The position numbers were made by a program, and so were the translations under genes. The notes beneath the pieces were generated by a model that saw nothing but the letters and a program-made list of their open reading frames with translations, was not told the origin of the DNA and ran no database searches. Of a DNA stretch of 64,000 nucleotides, positions 36,069 to 45,169 are shown piece after piece. Each line of letters begins with the position of its first letter. Positions within the stretch are counted from its first letter, which is position 1. Source of the stretch: Lachnoclostridium sp. An181 (GTDB lineage: Bacteria > Bacillota > Clostridia > Lachnospirales > Lachnospiraceae); NCBI RefSeq assembly GCF_002160325.1, contig NZ_NFKJ01000006.1, positions 80,243 through 144,242 on the forward strand. Direction: 5' to 3'.

Positions 36069-36908
36069 CTACTCAACTTGTTCATCCAATATTCTTTTGA
36101 TATGAATCAGCAAATACAATTCTTCATCTATGCTCAATCGATATCCATGCTGTTTTTCAATAAACTGCGCAACTTTTTCCACACCCGTATATGCCCGGCA
36201 ATTCTGCACCACCATAACGCGGTAGATTTCTTCCATACTGTCCTGATACACTTCTCCGTCCATCACTCTCGCGGAAAAAAATTTTAAATGTGTCAGGAAT
36301 CTCTGATAAGATACGGAATCTTCATGAAAGTCAATCTTAAAATGCATCTTTACGATTTTGACGATCGCATTGATCAGCTCTGTAATCTTCTGTACATCCG
36401 ATACTTCGCTTGTCTCAAATTCTGAAGAGACAATGTGCATGGCAATAAACGCAGCCTCGTCATCTCCGAGATTGATCCCTGTTTTTTTCTCGATCCATCC
36501 GATTGCCTTCTGCCCAAGTGCATATTCCTGTGGATAAAATTTTTTGATCTCATGACGCATCATATTTTTCAAACTGATTCCATTCTGAAATCTTTCCACT
36601 GCGGAATTGATGTGGTCTGTCAAAGTCACATAAAGAGTATCCTTGATTTTCAGATTCTGCTCTCTGGCACATGTCACCACTTTTCCTGCAATCTCCAGAT
36701 ATTTTTCTGATATTTCTTTGACCACTTCCTGAAGGCGGTGATTATCCTCCTCATTTTTCAGGAAGTAAATCTTCTCCACAAGGGATTTATCCAGCTCTTC
36801 TCCTTTTTTCTTTTTAAAACCGATTCCAGCTCCTGTAATAATGATCTCCCGATCTTGCTGATCCGTGGACACCACTGCATTTGTATTTAACACCCTGATA
36901 ATTTTCAC
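36069..36908 (-). CDS. licT: BglG/LicT-family transcription antiterminator
   Basis: RNA-binding antiterminator that prevents early termination in its own operon when beta-glucosides are present. The 279-residue protein has the CAT RNA-binding domain (1-55) and two PTS-regulation domains: PRD1 (about 60-170, with LTDHINSAVERF) and PRD2 (about 175-279), each with conserved His residues (HI near 93 and 141, HLKFF and LLIHI in PRD2). I prefer GTG 36908 because it gives the family start MKIIRVLN and suits the AGGGGG spacing; ATG 36917 touches the site and is the alternative. EII phosphorylation would switch it. Confidence 0.93.
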   Translation of the reverse strand: MKIIRVLNTNAVVSTDQQDREIIITGAGIGFKKKKGEELDKSLVEKIYFLKNEEDNHRLQEVVKEISEKYLEIAGKVVTCAREQNLKIKDTLYVTLTDHINSAVERFQNGISLKNMMRHEIKKFYPQEYALGQKAIGWIEKKTGINLGDDEAAFIAMHIVSSEFETSEVSDVQKITELINAIVKIVKMHFKIDFHEDSVSYQRFLTHLKFFSARVMDGEVYQDSMEEIYRVMVVQNCRAYTGVEKVAQFIEKQHGYRLSIDEELYLLIHIKRILDEQVE

Positions 36909-36960
36909 TGGTTTCATCCCCCTTGTAAGTGGTACACTGCGAAGTATTTCCCGCAAAATA

Positions 36961-37002
36961 AAAAACTGCCTACAATACTATCCATTCAGTATTATAAACA
37001 GT
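36961..37002 (-). promoter_or_regulatory. leader terminator/antiterminator target upstream of licT
   Basis: Minus-strand hairpin ACTGTTTATAATACT/AGTATTGTAGGCAGT followed by six T. TAAGCAAGACTG on its 5' side matches the element before bglF, so LicT probably acts at both. Confidence 0.75.
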
Positions 37003-37044
37003 CTTGCTTACCCTCACGTAATAACAAACTTAATTTACACGTAT

Positions 37045-37073
37045 ATAGTAACAGCTTGACAGGTGTTTGTCTA
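37045..37073 (-). promoter_or_regulatory. probable promoter of the bgl operon
   Basis: Minus-strand TAGACA (37073-37068), 17-base spacer, TACTAT (37050-37045), upstream of the leader terminator. Confidence 0.5.
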
Positions 37074-37080
37074 CTGAAAA

Positions 37081-37487
37081 TTTCATTTTCATCAAATATG
37101 ATAATTTTATTCTGCATTTTTTATGCAAAACAGACGACATAAAAGCTTTCATGAAAACACATTCTCCGGAGGAATTTAGTATAACTCCACCTCCTATTCT
37201 CAATTTGGACATAAAATCTAATAACCTAGGGGTTAAAACCAGGAACGGCAAGTATCATCTCACCGTCCCTGAAAAGGTATTTATAATCTATTTTTGAAAA
37301 AATCTATGCTTAGAGTAATCAATCTTACATTGCCTGTCTGATTGTTAAGAGATTTCTTAAATGTTTTTCCTTTTATTTCCTTTAATCACATACAATTTTT
37401 TTCAATCTCTCCCACTAATATCCCTACCAAAAACTCTGTTTTTTCAATCCATTTCCAAGATACTCACAGTTCAATCATTCCTGCTCA
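37081..37487. other. intergenic region, no gene seen
   Basis: AT-rich sequence between the bgl promoter and the rlmD fragment. Short frames have no ribosome sites or family features. A weak inverted repeat (GGAACGG/CCGTCCC) near 37240-37268 may be a degraded terminator. Confidence 0.6.
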
Positions 37488-37489
37488 CT

Positions 37490-37540
37490 CTACTCCGAAA
37501 CCTCTTTTCTCTTTAAAAGGCACACAGTCTCCACATGGCA
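37490..37540 (-). pseudogene. 3' end of an rlmD/rumA-type RNA methyltransferase gene (attachment site)
   Basis: The last codons before the TAG at 37490 read HVETVCLLKRKEVSE, the ending expected for the RlmD/RumA family of 23S rRNA uracil-C5 methyltransferases (consensus HVExVxLL). The rest of the gene is absent: the upstream codons encode an unrelated tail (YVPTYDQEGKNS and following). An insertion into the 3' end of such a gene explains this. Clostridial elements with serine recombinases are known to use rumA-type genes this way. The 5' part should lie beyond the other element end, outside the window. Confidence 0.55.
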
Positions 37541-37655
37541 CGAGAGGACAGGAAGTACGTCATTTGCCGGGCGGTTCGTCCGACTTGATCCACCGCTGTT
37601 TTTGCCCTCTTGATCGTAGGTGGGAACATATCTAAATACAATTCTCCTACCTACT
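37541..37655 (-). other. element end next to the rlmD fragment
   Basis: Between the protease stop and the rlmD remnant lies a GC-richer stretch that keeps an open minus-strand frame (NSGGSSRTNRPANDVLPVLS) into the rlmD ending. I believe this is a conserved element terminus that joins its target in frame, not a gene. Confidence 0.45.
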
Positions 37656-40178
37656 TTAGCGTTTGACCTGAGTTCGTGTACGAACCCTATGCCGATCTTT
37701 AATCCGTACATTTTGTCTCAATTTATTATATAATTCTATATCATCTCTACTTCCATATGAAAAAGTGATTGCTAAAGCATAATCTTGTGGTGCTTCTTGT
37801 TCTGCATATTTAAATCGCTCTTTCCCTGTAACTAAAATATATATATATGGTTCATTTTCATCCCATAATAAGTCACTTCCTCCACGAGGACCTTTCCTCC
37901 ATATACGCTGTTGCAATGTGCTTTTTGATAAATCTCGATACCCAGGTAAAAAAGCTGCTTTATTTTCATCCGGAAGATTTTCTAAATCTTCCTCCGAGTC
38001 TTCCCCAGATTCCTTTTTTGCTTTGTATAAAATCAAATCTCTTTCATCTATTTTTCTGAACACTTCAAACCACAAATTATTAGTAAGATAATCTTTTCTA
38101 CTTAGACGAGTAATTGGATTATAAGCCAAACTGATTGCAATGCTTTTTTCTGCTTTAACTTTCAAAAATTCTTTTGGAACAGGAATTTTATATAAATGAA
38201 AAGATCTCAGCTCCAGTGAATCCTCTGCAAACAATGTCACATGGTTATCATCTGAATAAAGAAGACTATCATTTGCTTTTCCAAATCCAATTAATCTTAA
38301 TCTCCGTTCCTGCTTAGGATTATTTTTACCTTTATGAAATACATCGGTTGATGCCTCAGCCCACGATAACATTTCATCAGTACATCTTGAAGAATTAACA
38401 AGGATTGCTCGAATCAAATTGGCAGATGGTTTTTCTTTTATTTGTTCCTGTAGAGCTCTTTCGATTCTAGCAGCAATATGAGTAACATGTGGTGCTGAGA
38501 AACTGGTCCCGCACCACCCCTTAAATATCTTATCATTACCGTTATGTAATGTAGGTTCTAGCAATTTTTGATCTGTTTTTAACCACCTTGTTTGGCCTCT
38601 CATAAATTGAGTAACTGCAAAATTCCCACCATAATCTACCAGTTCAGGTTTTATAGCCTTATTGACACCTTTACCAATTCGAGTAAATACAGACATGTAA
38701 TCTTTCTTTCCAACAGAAATACGTCCACTTCTATTAGGAATTGCCTCAGGTTCATCAAAACGAGTTATTGCTCCCACTGTAACACTAAGAGCCGATGTTG
38801 CCGGATCTATTAAACGATGCTCCGGATAGAATAATTGATCTCTGCACTTTTCTAGCAATTCATCGCGTGAAGAAAATTCCACAATATTGGGATCTGCAAC
38901 ATTTCCTGCACTTACAATTATTACTATATCTAAATCGCGTGATAATTGATCCAACATTTCTGCCCACGCAAATTGTCGGCCGCCACAATATAAATGATCA
39001 CTATCTCCCGCAGATAGATTAAAAACTCTACACCCATATTCTTTATAAAAATATTCAATAGCCTCCTTAATCGTTTGTTCCGGTCTCTTATCTATCGAAA
39101 AGACAGGGTTTCCATTGTCATTATGCATGATTTTCCCATTGCACAAACGTACTAATGGTTTAAATACTTTAGACTTCATTCCTACAGTGAAATCTCCATA
39201 TGCCACTATCCCTGCAACACCAGTCCCATGTCCATTTAAATCTGCTGTGGTATTTTCAGTATGGTCAAAATCCTCTTCAGCTACTACAATATCACTCAGC
39301 AAAGGATTTCCCGTAAATATTCCAGAATCTAATATTGTTGCTAAAGGTGCGCTAGAATCCAGCTCATTTTGAATTATTGGTTCATAATCCCATTTATATA
39401 GTTCATATGGCTCAGTTACAACGTTACTATATGGTAACTCTACAGATGCAATAATATCTAAATCTAATAATGCATTTAATGTAAATTCATTAACAGATGC
39501 TCTCCCCAGCAGCAAACTGGGAATTTCAAATAAATCCCCCAATAGTTTGCTCCCTTGTGTCCCTAAAGCTTGTCGCAATTGTGCTTCTGTTTCCATAATC
39601 GTTGAGCGATCCCCATTGAACCAAACATCAATGTTAACAACAAACAAACCTTCTGGAAACAAAGATGGATTATCCATGTATTTTCTCAAGCGAGTTCCGA
39701 TACGGTCTTGACGAGAAACGCTTCTAATTGTTTCTATACAATTAAATAAATCTCTCCTTTGTGCATAAGTCAAAGTTGAAGAATTTTCATCATCGTTTTC
39801 CCACAATTTTCTTTCGTAATTAAAAGCATTTAATGCATCTTTATTTTCAAACTGAATAACTAGCTTTGTGTTATTAGTATTTATGATATCAATTTCTTCT
39901 ACTAAGTATAGATTAAATTTTCGCAACATGTTCTCGAGAATTGTTGGTGACATCGCATCACCAATAACCTCAAGAACCAATAAATTTTCAGATTTAATGC
40001 CCGCATTCATGCGGCTTTTCTTAATAGAATTTATTGCTTCGGACAATTCATTTTTCAACTGAACGCCATGAATTTTTCTGTCTCGTGAAGGTGGTTTCGG
40101 TGCATTCATATTAGCTGGAAATCTATACTGACGTATGGCATCTTCACGGCTTATTTCAATATGATTTAATTTCGCCAT
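37656..40178 (-). CDS. ietS: subtilisin-like serine protease, IetS-like
   Basis: A large cytoplasmic S8 peptidase (840 residues) with no signal peptide. The triad is intact: Asp284 (ATILDSGIF), His317 (LNGHGTGVAG) and Ser559 (CGTSFSAPHV), with the oxyanion-hole Asn426 in SAGN. A 270-residue N-terminal region and a 240-residue C-terminal beta-rich region flank the catalytic domain. Together with the AAA+ gene just upstream this is the IetAS architecture, described as a plasmid stability/incompatibility toxin-antitoxin pair and as an anti-phage system. The protease would be the effector, held or released by the ATPase. AAGGGGG precedes the ATG, 21 bases after the ATPase stop. Codon use is AT-richer than in the phage genes. 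Confidence 0.82.
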   Translation of the reverse strand: MAKLNHIEISREDAIRQYRFPANMNAPKPPSRDRKIHGVQLKNELSEAINSIKKSRMNAGIKSENLLVLEVIGDAMSPTILENMLRKFNLYLVEEIDIINTNNTKLVIQFENKDALNAFNYERKLWENDDENSSTLTYAQRRDLFNCIETIRSVSRQDRIGTRLRKYMDNPSLFPEGLFVVNIDVWFNGDRSTIMETEAQLRQALGTQGSKLLGDLFEIPSLLLGRASVNEFTLNALLDLDIIASVELPYSNVVTEPYELYKWDYEPIIQNELDSSAPLATILDSGIFTGNPLLSDIVVAEEDFDHTENTTADLNGHGTGVAGIVAYGDFTVGMKSKVFKPLVRLCNGKIMHNDNGNPVFSIDKRPEQTIKEAIEYFYKEYGCRVFNLSAGDSDHLYCGGRQFAWAEMLDQLSRDLDIVIIVSAGNVADPNIVEFSSRDELLEKCRDQLFYPEHRLIDPATSALSVTVGAITRFDEPEAIPNRSGRISVGKKDYMSVFTRIGKGVNKAIKPELVDYGGNFAVTQFMRGQTRWLKTDQKLLEPTLHNGNDKIFKGWCGTSFSAPHVTHIAARIERALQEQIKEKPSANLIRAILVNSSRCTDEMLSWAEASTDVFHKGKNNPKQERRLRLIGFGKANDSLLYSDDNHVTLFAEDSLELRSFHLYKIPVPKEFLKVKAEKSIAISLAYNPITRLSRKDYLTNNLWFEVFRKIDERDLILYKAKKESGEDSEEDLENLPDENKAAFLPGYRDLSKSTLQQRIWRKGPRGGSDLLWDENEPYIYILVTGKERFKYAEQEAPQDYALAITFSYGSRDDIELYNKLRQNVRIKDRHRVRTRTQVKR

Positions 40179-40199
40179 GCCCTTTTCTCCCCCTTATAA

Positions 40200-41192
40200 T
40201 TAATACTGTGTCTTTCTCAATGAAACGATTTGCTCTTGTTTTTTTACCGCATATTCAATATCCTTTTTGGTGTATATTTTTCTTCCATCAAGAATACACA
40301 TTTTCATTATGATTTGACAAACTTTTTCAACATCTGAATGAGAAAAAGCACCCAAATTGTTTACATATTGTTCAAAGACATGTTCTGGTCCTTTAAAACG
40401 CTTAAGATTTAAAGAAAACAATTTAATTTTTTCTTCATTTGATGGCATATCAAACTGAATTGTTTCATCAAACCTTCTCCATATCGCATAATCTAATGAT
40501 TGTTCAAAATTAGTTGCAGCGATAATTAATGAACGGCCTTTATAATTATCTATTTGTTGTAAAAAAGCATTAACTACCCGTTTTATTTCGCCATGTTCTG
40601 CTGCATCATTACGACTATGACCTATAGCATCAAATTCATCAAAAAAGATAACCCAGCTATCATTTTTGGCGTAATCAAATACTTTTCTAATATTCCCGGC
40701 TGTTTCACCAAGATATGAAGAAATAAGCGCATCAAATCTCACATACAGCATAGGGATTCCAATTTCTCCAGCTATAGCATGGGCTGCTAAAGTTTTTCCA
40801 CATCCTGGAGGACCATAAAAAAGAACTCTTCTTGTTGGAAATACTCCATTACTCATTAGAACATCCCAATTATTAAATTCTTTTATAATTTGATCTAACT
40901 GCATTGTTTTTTCATCAGTTATTATCAAATCAGAAAAATACTTTTCCGGATAAATAACTTCAACCAGCGGTATTTCTTTATCATTGTCCTTCGGTGTATT
41001 AGATGAAAAAGAAGACATTGAACGCTTAGGTTGATAATTTCCGTTAAGAATCATTCTTAAATCATCAGCTAAGATACCATGATTCTTTTTTCTCTCATCC
41101 TCAATAATTTCCGAAGCAACTTTATAAAAAGAGTCTTTATCCTCTTGCTTAAAGCTACTAAATAATTTCTTTAACAAATCGGCTCTAGCCAT
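40200..41192 (-). CDS. ietA: AAA+ ATPase, IetA-like
   Basis: A single-domain AAA+ ATPase of 330 residues. Walker A GPPGCGKT (127-134), Walker B IFFDEFD (182-188), sensor 1 ATN (226-228) and an arginine-finger region (WRRFDE near 242) are all present, so it should be active. The N-terminal 80 residues are helical and probably recognise a partner. It is the classic FtsH/spastin-like type paired with subtilisins. In IetAS it is the antitoxin-like or sensing partner. It precedes the protease gene by 21 bases and follows an XRE regulator by 48, in one transcript. Confidence 0.85.
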   Translation of the reverse strand: MARADLLKKLFSSFKQEDKDSFYKVASEIIEDERKKNHGILADDLRMILNGNYQPKRSMSSFSSNTPKDNDKEIPLVEVIYPEKYFSDLIITDEKTMQLDQIIKEFNNWDVLMSNGVFPTRRVLFYGPPGCGKTLAAHAIAGEIGIPMLYVRFDALISSYLGETAGNIRKVFDYAKNDSWVIFFDEFDAIGHSRNDAAEHGEIKRVVNAFLQQIDNYKGRSLIIAATNFEQSLDYAIWRRFDETIQFDMPSNEEKIKLFSLNLKRFKGPEHVFEQYVNNLGAFSHSDVEKVCQIIMKMCILDGRKIYTKKDIEYAVKKQEQIVSLRKTQY

Positions 41193-41240
41193 GATATTAC
41201 TCCTTTCAAGTTTGCATTTGTTTTTTATATGATTGCACTA

Positions 41241-41453
41241 CTAGAGCTTCTCTAGTTCAGAAATTAAATTTATATCTACATTTTGGTTTTTGCAGAATTC
41301 GAGTAACCTTACCTTTGCTAATTTACTAGGAACTGTATGACCGTTTTCCCACCTATTAATAGTAGAAAAACTTATATCTAATTCACGGGCAAATTGTTCT
41401 TGTGTCATTTTTAGCTGACTTCGTATCTTTTTAATTATCATACCAAATCCCAT
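41241..41453 (-). CDS. XRE-family HTH regulator of the IetAS-like operon
   Basis: A 70-residue protein that is almost only a helix-turn-helix domain: MTQEQFARELDISFSTINRWENG (residues 16-38) is a textbook XRE motif. GGAGG lies about 10 bases before ATG 41453. It heads the ATPase/protease operon and its promoter spacer contains a perfect 12-base palindrome, so it probably represses its own operon. Control at the level of dose would suit a toxic protease. This gene is not part of the minimal two-gene IetAS described elsewhere. Confidence 0.82.
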   Translation of the reverse strand: MGFGMIIKKIRSQLKMTQEQFARELDISFSTINRWENGHTVPSKLAKVRLLEFCKNQNVDINLISELEKL

Positions 41454-41477
41454 TTCAAGCACACCTCCACGCTTCAG

Positions 41478-41506
41478 ATTATAGCAAATGCTATAGCATG
41501 TTTCAA
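41478..41506 (-). promoter_or_regulatory. promoter with palindromic operator, HTH-ATPase-protease operon
   Basis: Minus-strand TTGAAA (41506-41501), exactly 17 bases, TATAAT (41483-41478). The spacer contains the perfect palindrome ATGCTATAGCAT (41488-41499), and TGCTATA is repeated over the -10 box. Confidence 0.85.
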
Positions 41507-41560
41507 TATTTCTCAACACAATCTGAGTTTAAAAGTAAGTAAAGCTGACCTCTCTTTTCA

Positions 41561-43132
41561 CTACCTCCCCGCGTCCACCTTCGCCCCAGATTTGAACTCC
41601 ACCTCAAATCTTTCATCGTAAACCGTGACCTTTTCAATCAACCGCCGCACCAGCAGTTCATCATACTCCGTGACCTCGGTAGACTGCTGTTCCAGAAACT
41701 CCCGCATCTCCCTGATCCGTTGTTTCAGTCCTTCCCGCTCGGCGCTTTCCACCAGAGCGTTCTGCTTCAATTCCCGCAGCCTGTCAATCTCATCCGCAAC
41801 GCTGTTATAATCCTTTTTCGAATTCGCCAGTTTCAGAAGTTCCTTCTGCAGGTCCAGCAGCTTGGTCTCAATCCCTTCCGATGAGGTTTCATCCTCCTGT
41901 CGGATCACTGCCTCCACGTTCTCCCGGAGAGTGGCCATCATGCTTTCTCTGTTACCCAGCGCAAGGTTGATCGCCTGCACCACCGCCGCCTGCAGATCCG
42001 CCTCTTGAATGGTTGGTGCATCACAGGCGGTTGGTCCATGTTCCACACGGGTACAGCACCGCCACACTGTGGAATGTTTTCCACGGTTATTCCATGCAAT
42101 CCTCCGGTAAATTTCACCGCACTTGGAACAGTAAACAATGCTGGATAAGGCATACTTGCTGCTGTAAATCCTCTTTTTCCGGTTGGCTCCGCTATGGAGG
42201 TTCGCCCGCCGGATCATTTCCTCCTGCACCTGCATATAAAGGTCACGTGGAATGATGGGCTCATGGCTGTTTTCCACATAATACTGTGGGACAATCCCCT
42301 TGTTCTGCACCCTCTTTTTATTGAGGAAGTCAACAGTATAGGTCTTCTGCAAAAGGGCGTCTCCGATGTACTTTTCATTCTGCAGGATCTTCTTCAGTGT
42401 TTCCGGACGCCACTTCTTTTTCCCAGCCCCAGTAAGAATCCCGTCTGCTTCCAGGCCACGCCCGATCTGGAGCAGGCTTGCCCCTTCCAGGTACTCCCGG
42501 TAAATCCGCTTTACCACTTCCGCCTCTACAGGCTCTATGATCAGATTTCCTTCCTCATCCTTTGTGTAACCCAGAAAACGGCTGTGGTTGACCCGGACCT
42601 CTCCGTTCTGGAAGCGGTACTGCAATCCGAGTTTGATGTTCTGGCTCAAAGACTGGCTTTCCTGCTGTGCCAGGCTCGCCATAATGGTGAGCAGCACCTC
42701 ACCTTTGGAATCCATGGTATTGATGTTCTCTTTTTCAAAGAAAACCGGGATGTTCTTCTCCTTCAGTTCCCGAATATATTTCAGGCAATCCAGCGTGTTT
42801 CTGGCAAACCGGCTGATGGACTTGGTAATGATCATGTCAATGTTCCCGTCCATGCAGTCCTGGATCATGCGGTTAAATTCCTCCCGCTTTTTCGTATTCG
42901 TTCCGGTGATCCCGTCATCGGCATAAATCCCTGCCAGCTCCCATTCTGGATTCTTCTGGATAAACTGCGTATAATGTGCCACCTGCACCTCATAGCTGGA
43001 TGCCTGCTCTTCACTGTCCGTGGAGACCCGGCAATAAGCAGCGACTCTCAGCTTTGGCCGTTGCCCAACTGCAGCGGTATTTCCTACCCGCTTTCTGGCC
43101 GGGATCACAGTAATATTCCTACTCAGTTCCAT
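41561..43132 (-). CDS. large serine recombinase 2
   Basis: Serine-type site-specific recombinase of 523 residues: resolvase catalytic domain (about 25-175, nucleophile Ser in AAYCRVSTD, and the [11 protein letters not shown] helix), recombinase DNA-binding domain (about 195-305), zinc-ribbon (CSKCGEIY followed by CC, about 340-375) and a long coiled coil (about 420-500). It would integrate or excise the element. ATG 43132 lies inside the end of the preceding gene (14-base overlap). Closest to the element end. Last of three coupled recombinase genes. Confidence 0.9.
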   Translation of the reverse strand: MELSRNITVIPARKRVGNTAAVGQRPKLRVAAYCRVSTDSEEQASSYEVQVAHYTQFIQKNPEWELAGIYADDGITGTNTKKREEFNRMIQDCMDGNIDMIITKSISRFARNTLDCLKYIRELKEKNIPVFFEKENINTMDSKGEVLLTIMASLAQQESQSLSQNIKLGLQYRFQNGEVRVNHSRFLGYTKDEEGNLIIEPVEAEVVKRIYREYLEGASLLQIGRGLEADGILTGAGKKKWRPETLKKILQNEKYIGDALLQKTYTVDFLNKKRVQNKGIVPQYYVENSHEPIIPRDLYMQVQEEMIRRANLHSGANRKKRIYSSKYALSSIVYCSKCGEIYRRIAWNNRGKHSTVWRCCTRVEHGPTACDAPTIQEADLQAAVVQAINLALGNRESMMATLRENVEAVIRQEDETSSEGIETKLLDLQKELLKLANSKKDYNSVADEIDRLRELKQNALVESAEREGLKQRIREMREFLEQQSTEVTEYDELLVRRLIEKVTVYDERFEVEFKSGAKVDAGR

Positions 43133-43550
43133 CCATATCCACCTCGCTCTCAATCAAACTGTATGCATATGCCGCCTGTTCAAAGGGATCGTCAGAAACC
43201 TTTTTCACTGCAGGCATGGTAAAATTGGTAGGGAAGAGGATGTCCTTCTTTCCTTCCAGTTCCCATATCCGCCCCAATGCCTTTGCCCGGTCCATGCGTA
43301 TTTCTTCTGCCTTATCGAAGGTTTCTTTGTCGATAATGGCAGGATAGTAATCATCTCCAAGATACTTCTTATTCCGGAGCATCCTGCCAGCACTTCCGTG
43401 GTACAGCTTTAATCCGACTTTCTCGGCGGCGGGCATAAGCGCCATGCCGGAAATATAGTTCTGAAAAAAATCCCGCACCGTGGCGGCCTGTTCTTCATCG
43501 ATGACCGCCCGGCCATTTTCAATCCGGTATCCATACGGAATGTGTCTCAT
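43119..43550 (-). CDS. recombinase-domain protein without catalytic domain
   Basis: A 143-residue protein that matches only the DNA-binding recombinase domain ([20 protein letters not shown] near residues 4-22, and [19 protein letters not shown] near 57-76). There is no resolvase domain and no Ser nucleophile, and the frame is not a broken recombinase: it has its own start overlapping the upstream stop by ATGA. It could be a DNA-binding subunit or a directionality factor for the neighbouring recombinases. Function not established. Confidence 0.75.
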   Translation of the reverse strand: MRHIPYGYRIENGRAVIDEEQAATVRDFFQNYISGMALMPAAEKVGLKLYHGSAGRMLRNKKYLGDDYYPAIIDKETFDKAEEIRMDRAKALGRIWELEGKKDILFPTNFTMPAVKKVSDDPFEQAAYAYSLIESEVDMDGTE

Positions 43551-45109
43551 GGTTCCACCAGCCTTTCTTTCAAGGACAGTCCGCATTTCCATTCAAAAAC
43601 CACTTCTTTTCTGGACAGTACGGTGATCCGCTCCACGAAGGAAAGGAAAATTTCATCATCGAATTCCGTCATCATGGTTCCTTTGGATGTAAACCGGAGC
43701 AACCGCTGCAATTCCTCTATTTTGACCATATCTCCATTGACAGAGCGCATCAGCCCATCCTTTTCCTGCCGCAGGGCTTCCGCTTCCGCTACAAGTTCAT
43801 TACTTTCCTTATTAAAAAGAGCAGGCTCCAGATAGCCGCTTGCCATCAGGTTCGTCAGAACCTGTTTCTGCTCCCTGTTTTTCTCGATTGCCGTTTCCAG
43901 TTCTTCAATCTTTAGCAGCCGGGATTGATCATTCAGTCCCCGCAGGCTTTGCAAAAGAGGACGCAGCACCATCTGATGTCCAAAGACCAGCTTGTTCATC
44001 ATGGTAACAAACGCCAGTTTCAAAGTATCATCCGTGATGTATTTCTGCGAACAACTTTCCTTATCTTTCAGATGATTGGCACAAGCCCAGGCCACATACT
44101 GGCCGCTGGGTTTATAATGCATCCGTCTCTTATATTTGCCGCCGCATTCTCCACAACAGATCCGGCCAGAAAAGCCGTACCGGTTCTGGTATCTCCCAGT
44201 GTCATGGCCATTTCCTTTTTCACGCCCCCGCTGTTTCAAAACCGCATTGGCCAGTTCAAACTCTTCCTTTCTGATGATTGCTTCATGGTGGTCCTGCATC
44301 AGGTACTGGTCAAGTTCTCCCCGGTTCTGATGGCGGTTAAAGCTGCTGTCCGTATAGGTCTTCTGGAACAGGACGTCACCCGTATATTTTTCATTCCCGA
44401 TGATGGCGTTGACGGTACCCGGCGTCCAATGTCCGCCCTTCTTGGTAGCAACGCCCCGCTCATTCAGTTCCTCCGCAATCTCGTGGGTACTTTTCCCCGC
44501 AAGCGTGTCCGCAAAGATCTGTTTCACGATCTCCGCTTGCCCCGGTACGATCACCATCTCCCCGTCCACATTGTCATAACCATATGGGGGATAGGAAATG
44601 ATGAAGGTTCCATTCTGAAAGCGCCGCTTGATACCCCACTTCTCATTTTCAGAAATGGACACCGACTCGCTTTCTGCCAGACTGCTTAAAATGGAAAGCA
44701 TTAATTCACTCTCCATGGAGCCCGTGTTTAGATTTTCTTTTTCAAAATAGATGTAGATCTTTAAGTCCAGCAACTTCCGCACCAGTTCCAGACAGTCCGT
44801 GGTATTTCTGGCAAAACGGCTGATGGATTTGGTAATGACGAAGTCAATCGTTCCTCTCTCGCAGGCGGCAACCATCGCCAGCAACCCATCCCGCTTTTCT
44901 TTTTTCGTACCGGAAATGCCTTCGTCATAGTAAAGTCCGGCAAACTCCCACTCATCATTGGATTTGATGTAACTCTCATAGTGAGCCTTCTGCGCTGCCA
45001 GACTAACAAGCTGTTCATCTCTGGCTGTAGATACCCGGCAGTAGGCCGCCACTCTAAGTTTTCTCTTTTCGAGGGGCATATTTTCTTCAATTTTTGTGAT
45101 CCGTTTCAT
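43547..45109 (-). CDS. large serine recombinase 1
   Basis: Serine recombinase of 520 residues with the full set: catalytic domain (about 18-165, Ser in [23 protein letters not shown]), recombinase domain (about 185-290, SYPPYGYDNVDG), zinc ribbon (CCGECGGKYKRR near 320) and coiled coil (about 405-460). ATG 45109 is preceded by GAGGTGAGAGG. It differs throughout from recombinase 2, so this is not a recent duplication. First catalytic gene in the three-recombinase unit. Confidence 0.92.
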   Translation of the reverse strand: MKRITKIEENMPLEKRKLRVAAYCRVSTARDEQLVSLAAQKAHYESYIKSNDEWEFAGLYYDEGISGTKKEKRDGLLAMVAACERGTIDFVITKSISRFARNTTDCLELVRKLLDLKIYIYFEKENLNTGSMESELMLSILSSLAESESVSISENEKWGIKRRFQNGTFIISYPPYGYDNVDGEMVIVPGQAEIVKQIFADTLAGKSTHEIAEELNERGVATKKGGHWTPGTVNAIIGNEKYTGDVLFQKTYTDSSFNRHQNRGELDQYLMQDHHEAIIRKEEFELANAVLKQRGREKGNGHDTGRYQNRYGFSGRICCGECGGKYKRRMHYKPSGQYVAWACANHLKDKESCSQKYITDDTLKLAFVTMMNKLVFGHQMVLRPLLQSLRGLNDQSRLLKIEELETAIEKNREQKQVLTNLMASGYLEPALFNKESNELVAEAEALRQEKDGLMRSVNGDMVKIEELQRLLRFTSKGTMMTEFDDEIFLSFVERITVLSRKEVVFEWKCGLSLKERLVEP

Positions 45110-45169
45110 CCTCTCACCTCTCTTTCGGTACGGACATATTCGCTCTGACACCTGCAAATAGCAAGTCAT

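Noticed and set aside
37342..37635. A 97-codon plus-strand frame near the element end
   Set aside because: No ribosome site and an odd composition; the minus-strand rlmD ending explains the conserved part.
42194..43222. A 342-codon plus-strand frame opposite recombinase 2
   Set aside because: Antisense shadow in a GC-richer gene; the minus strand holds a complete recombinase.
43119..43550. The middle recombinase gene as a truncated pseudogene
   Set aside because: Its start and stop are neatly coupled to both neighbours and the domain is complete, so it looks like a functional gene.
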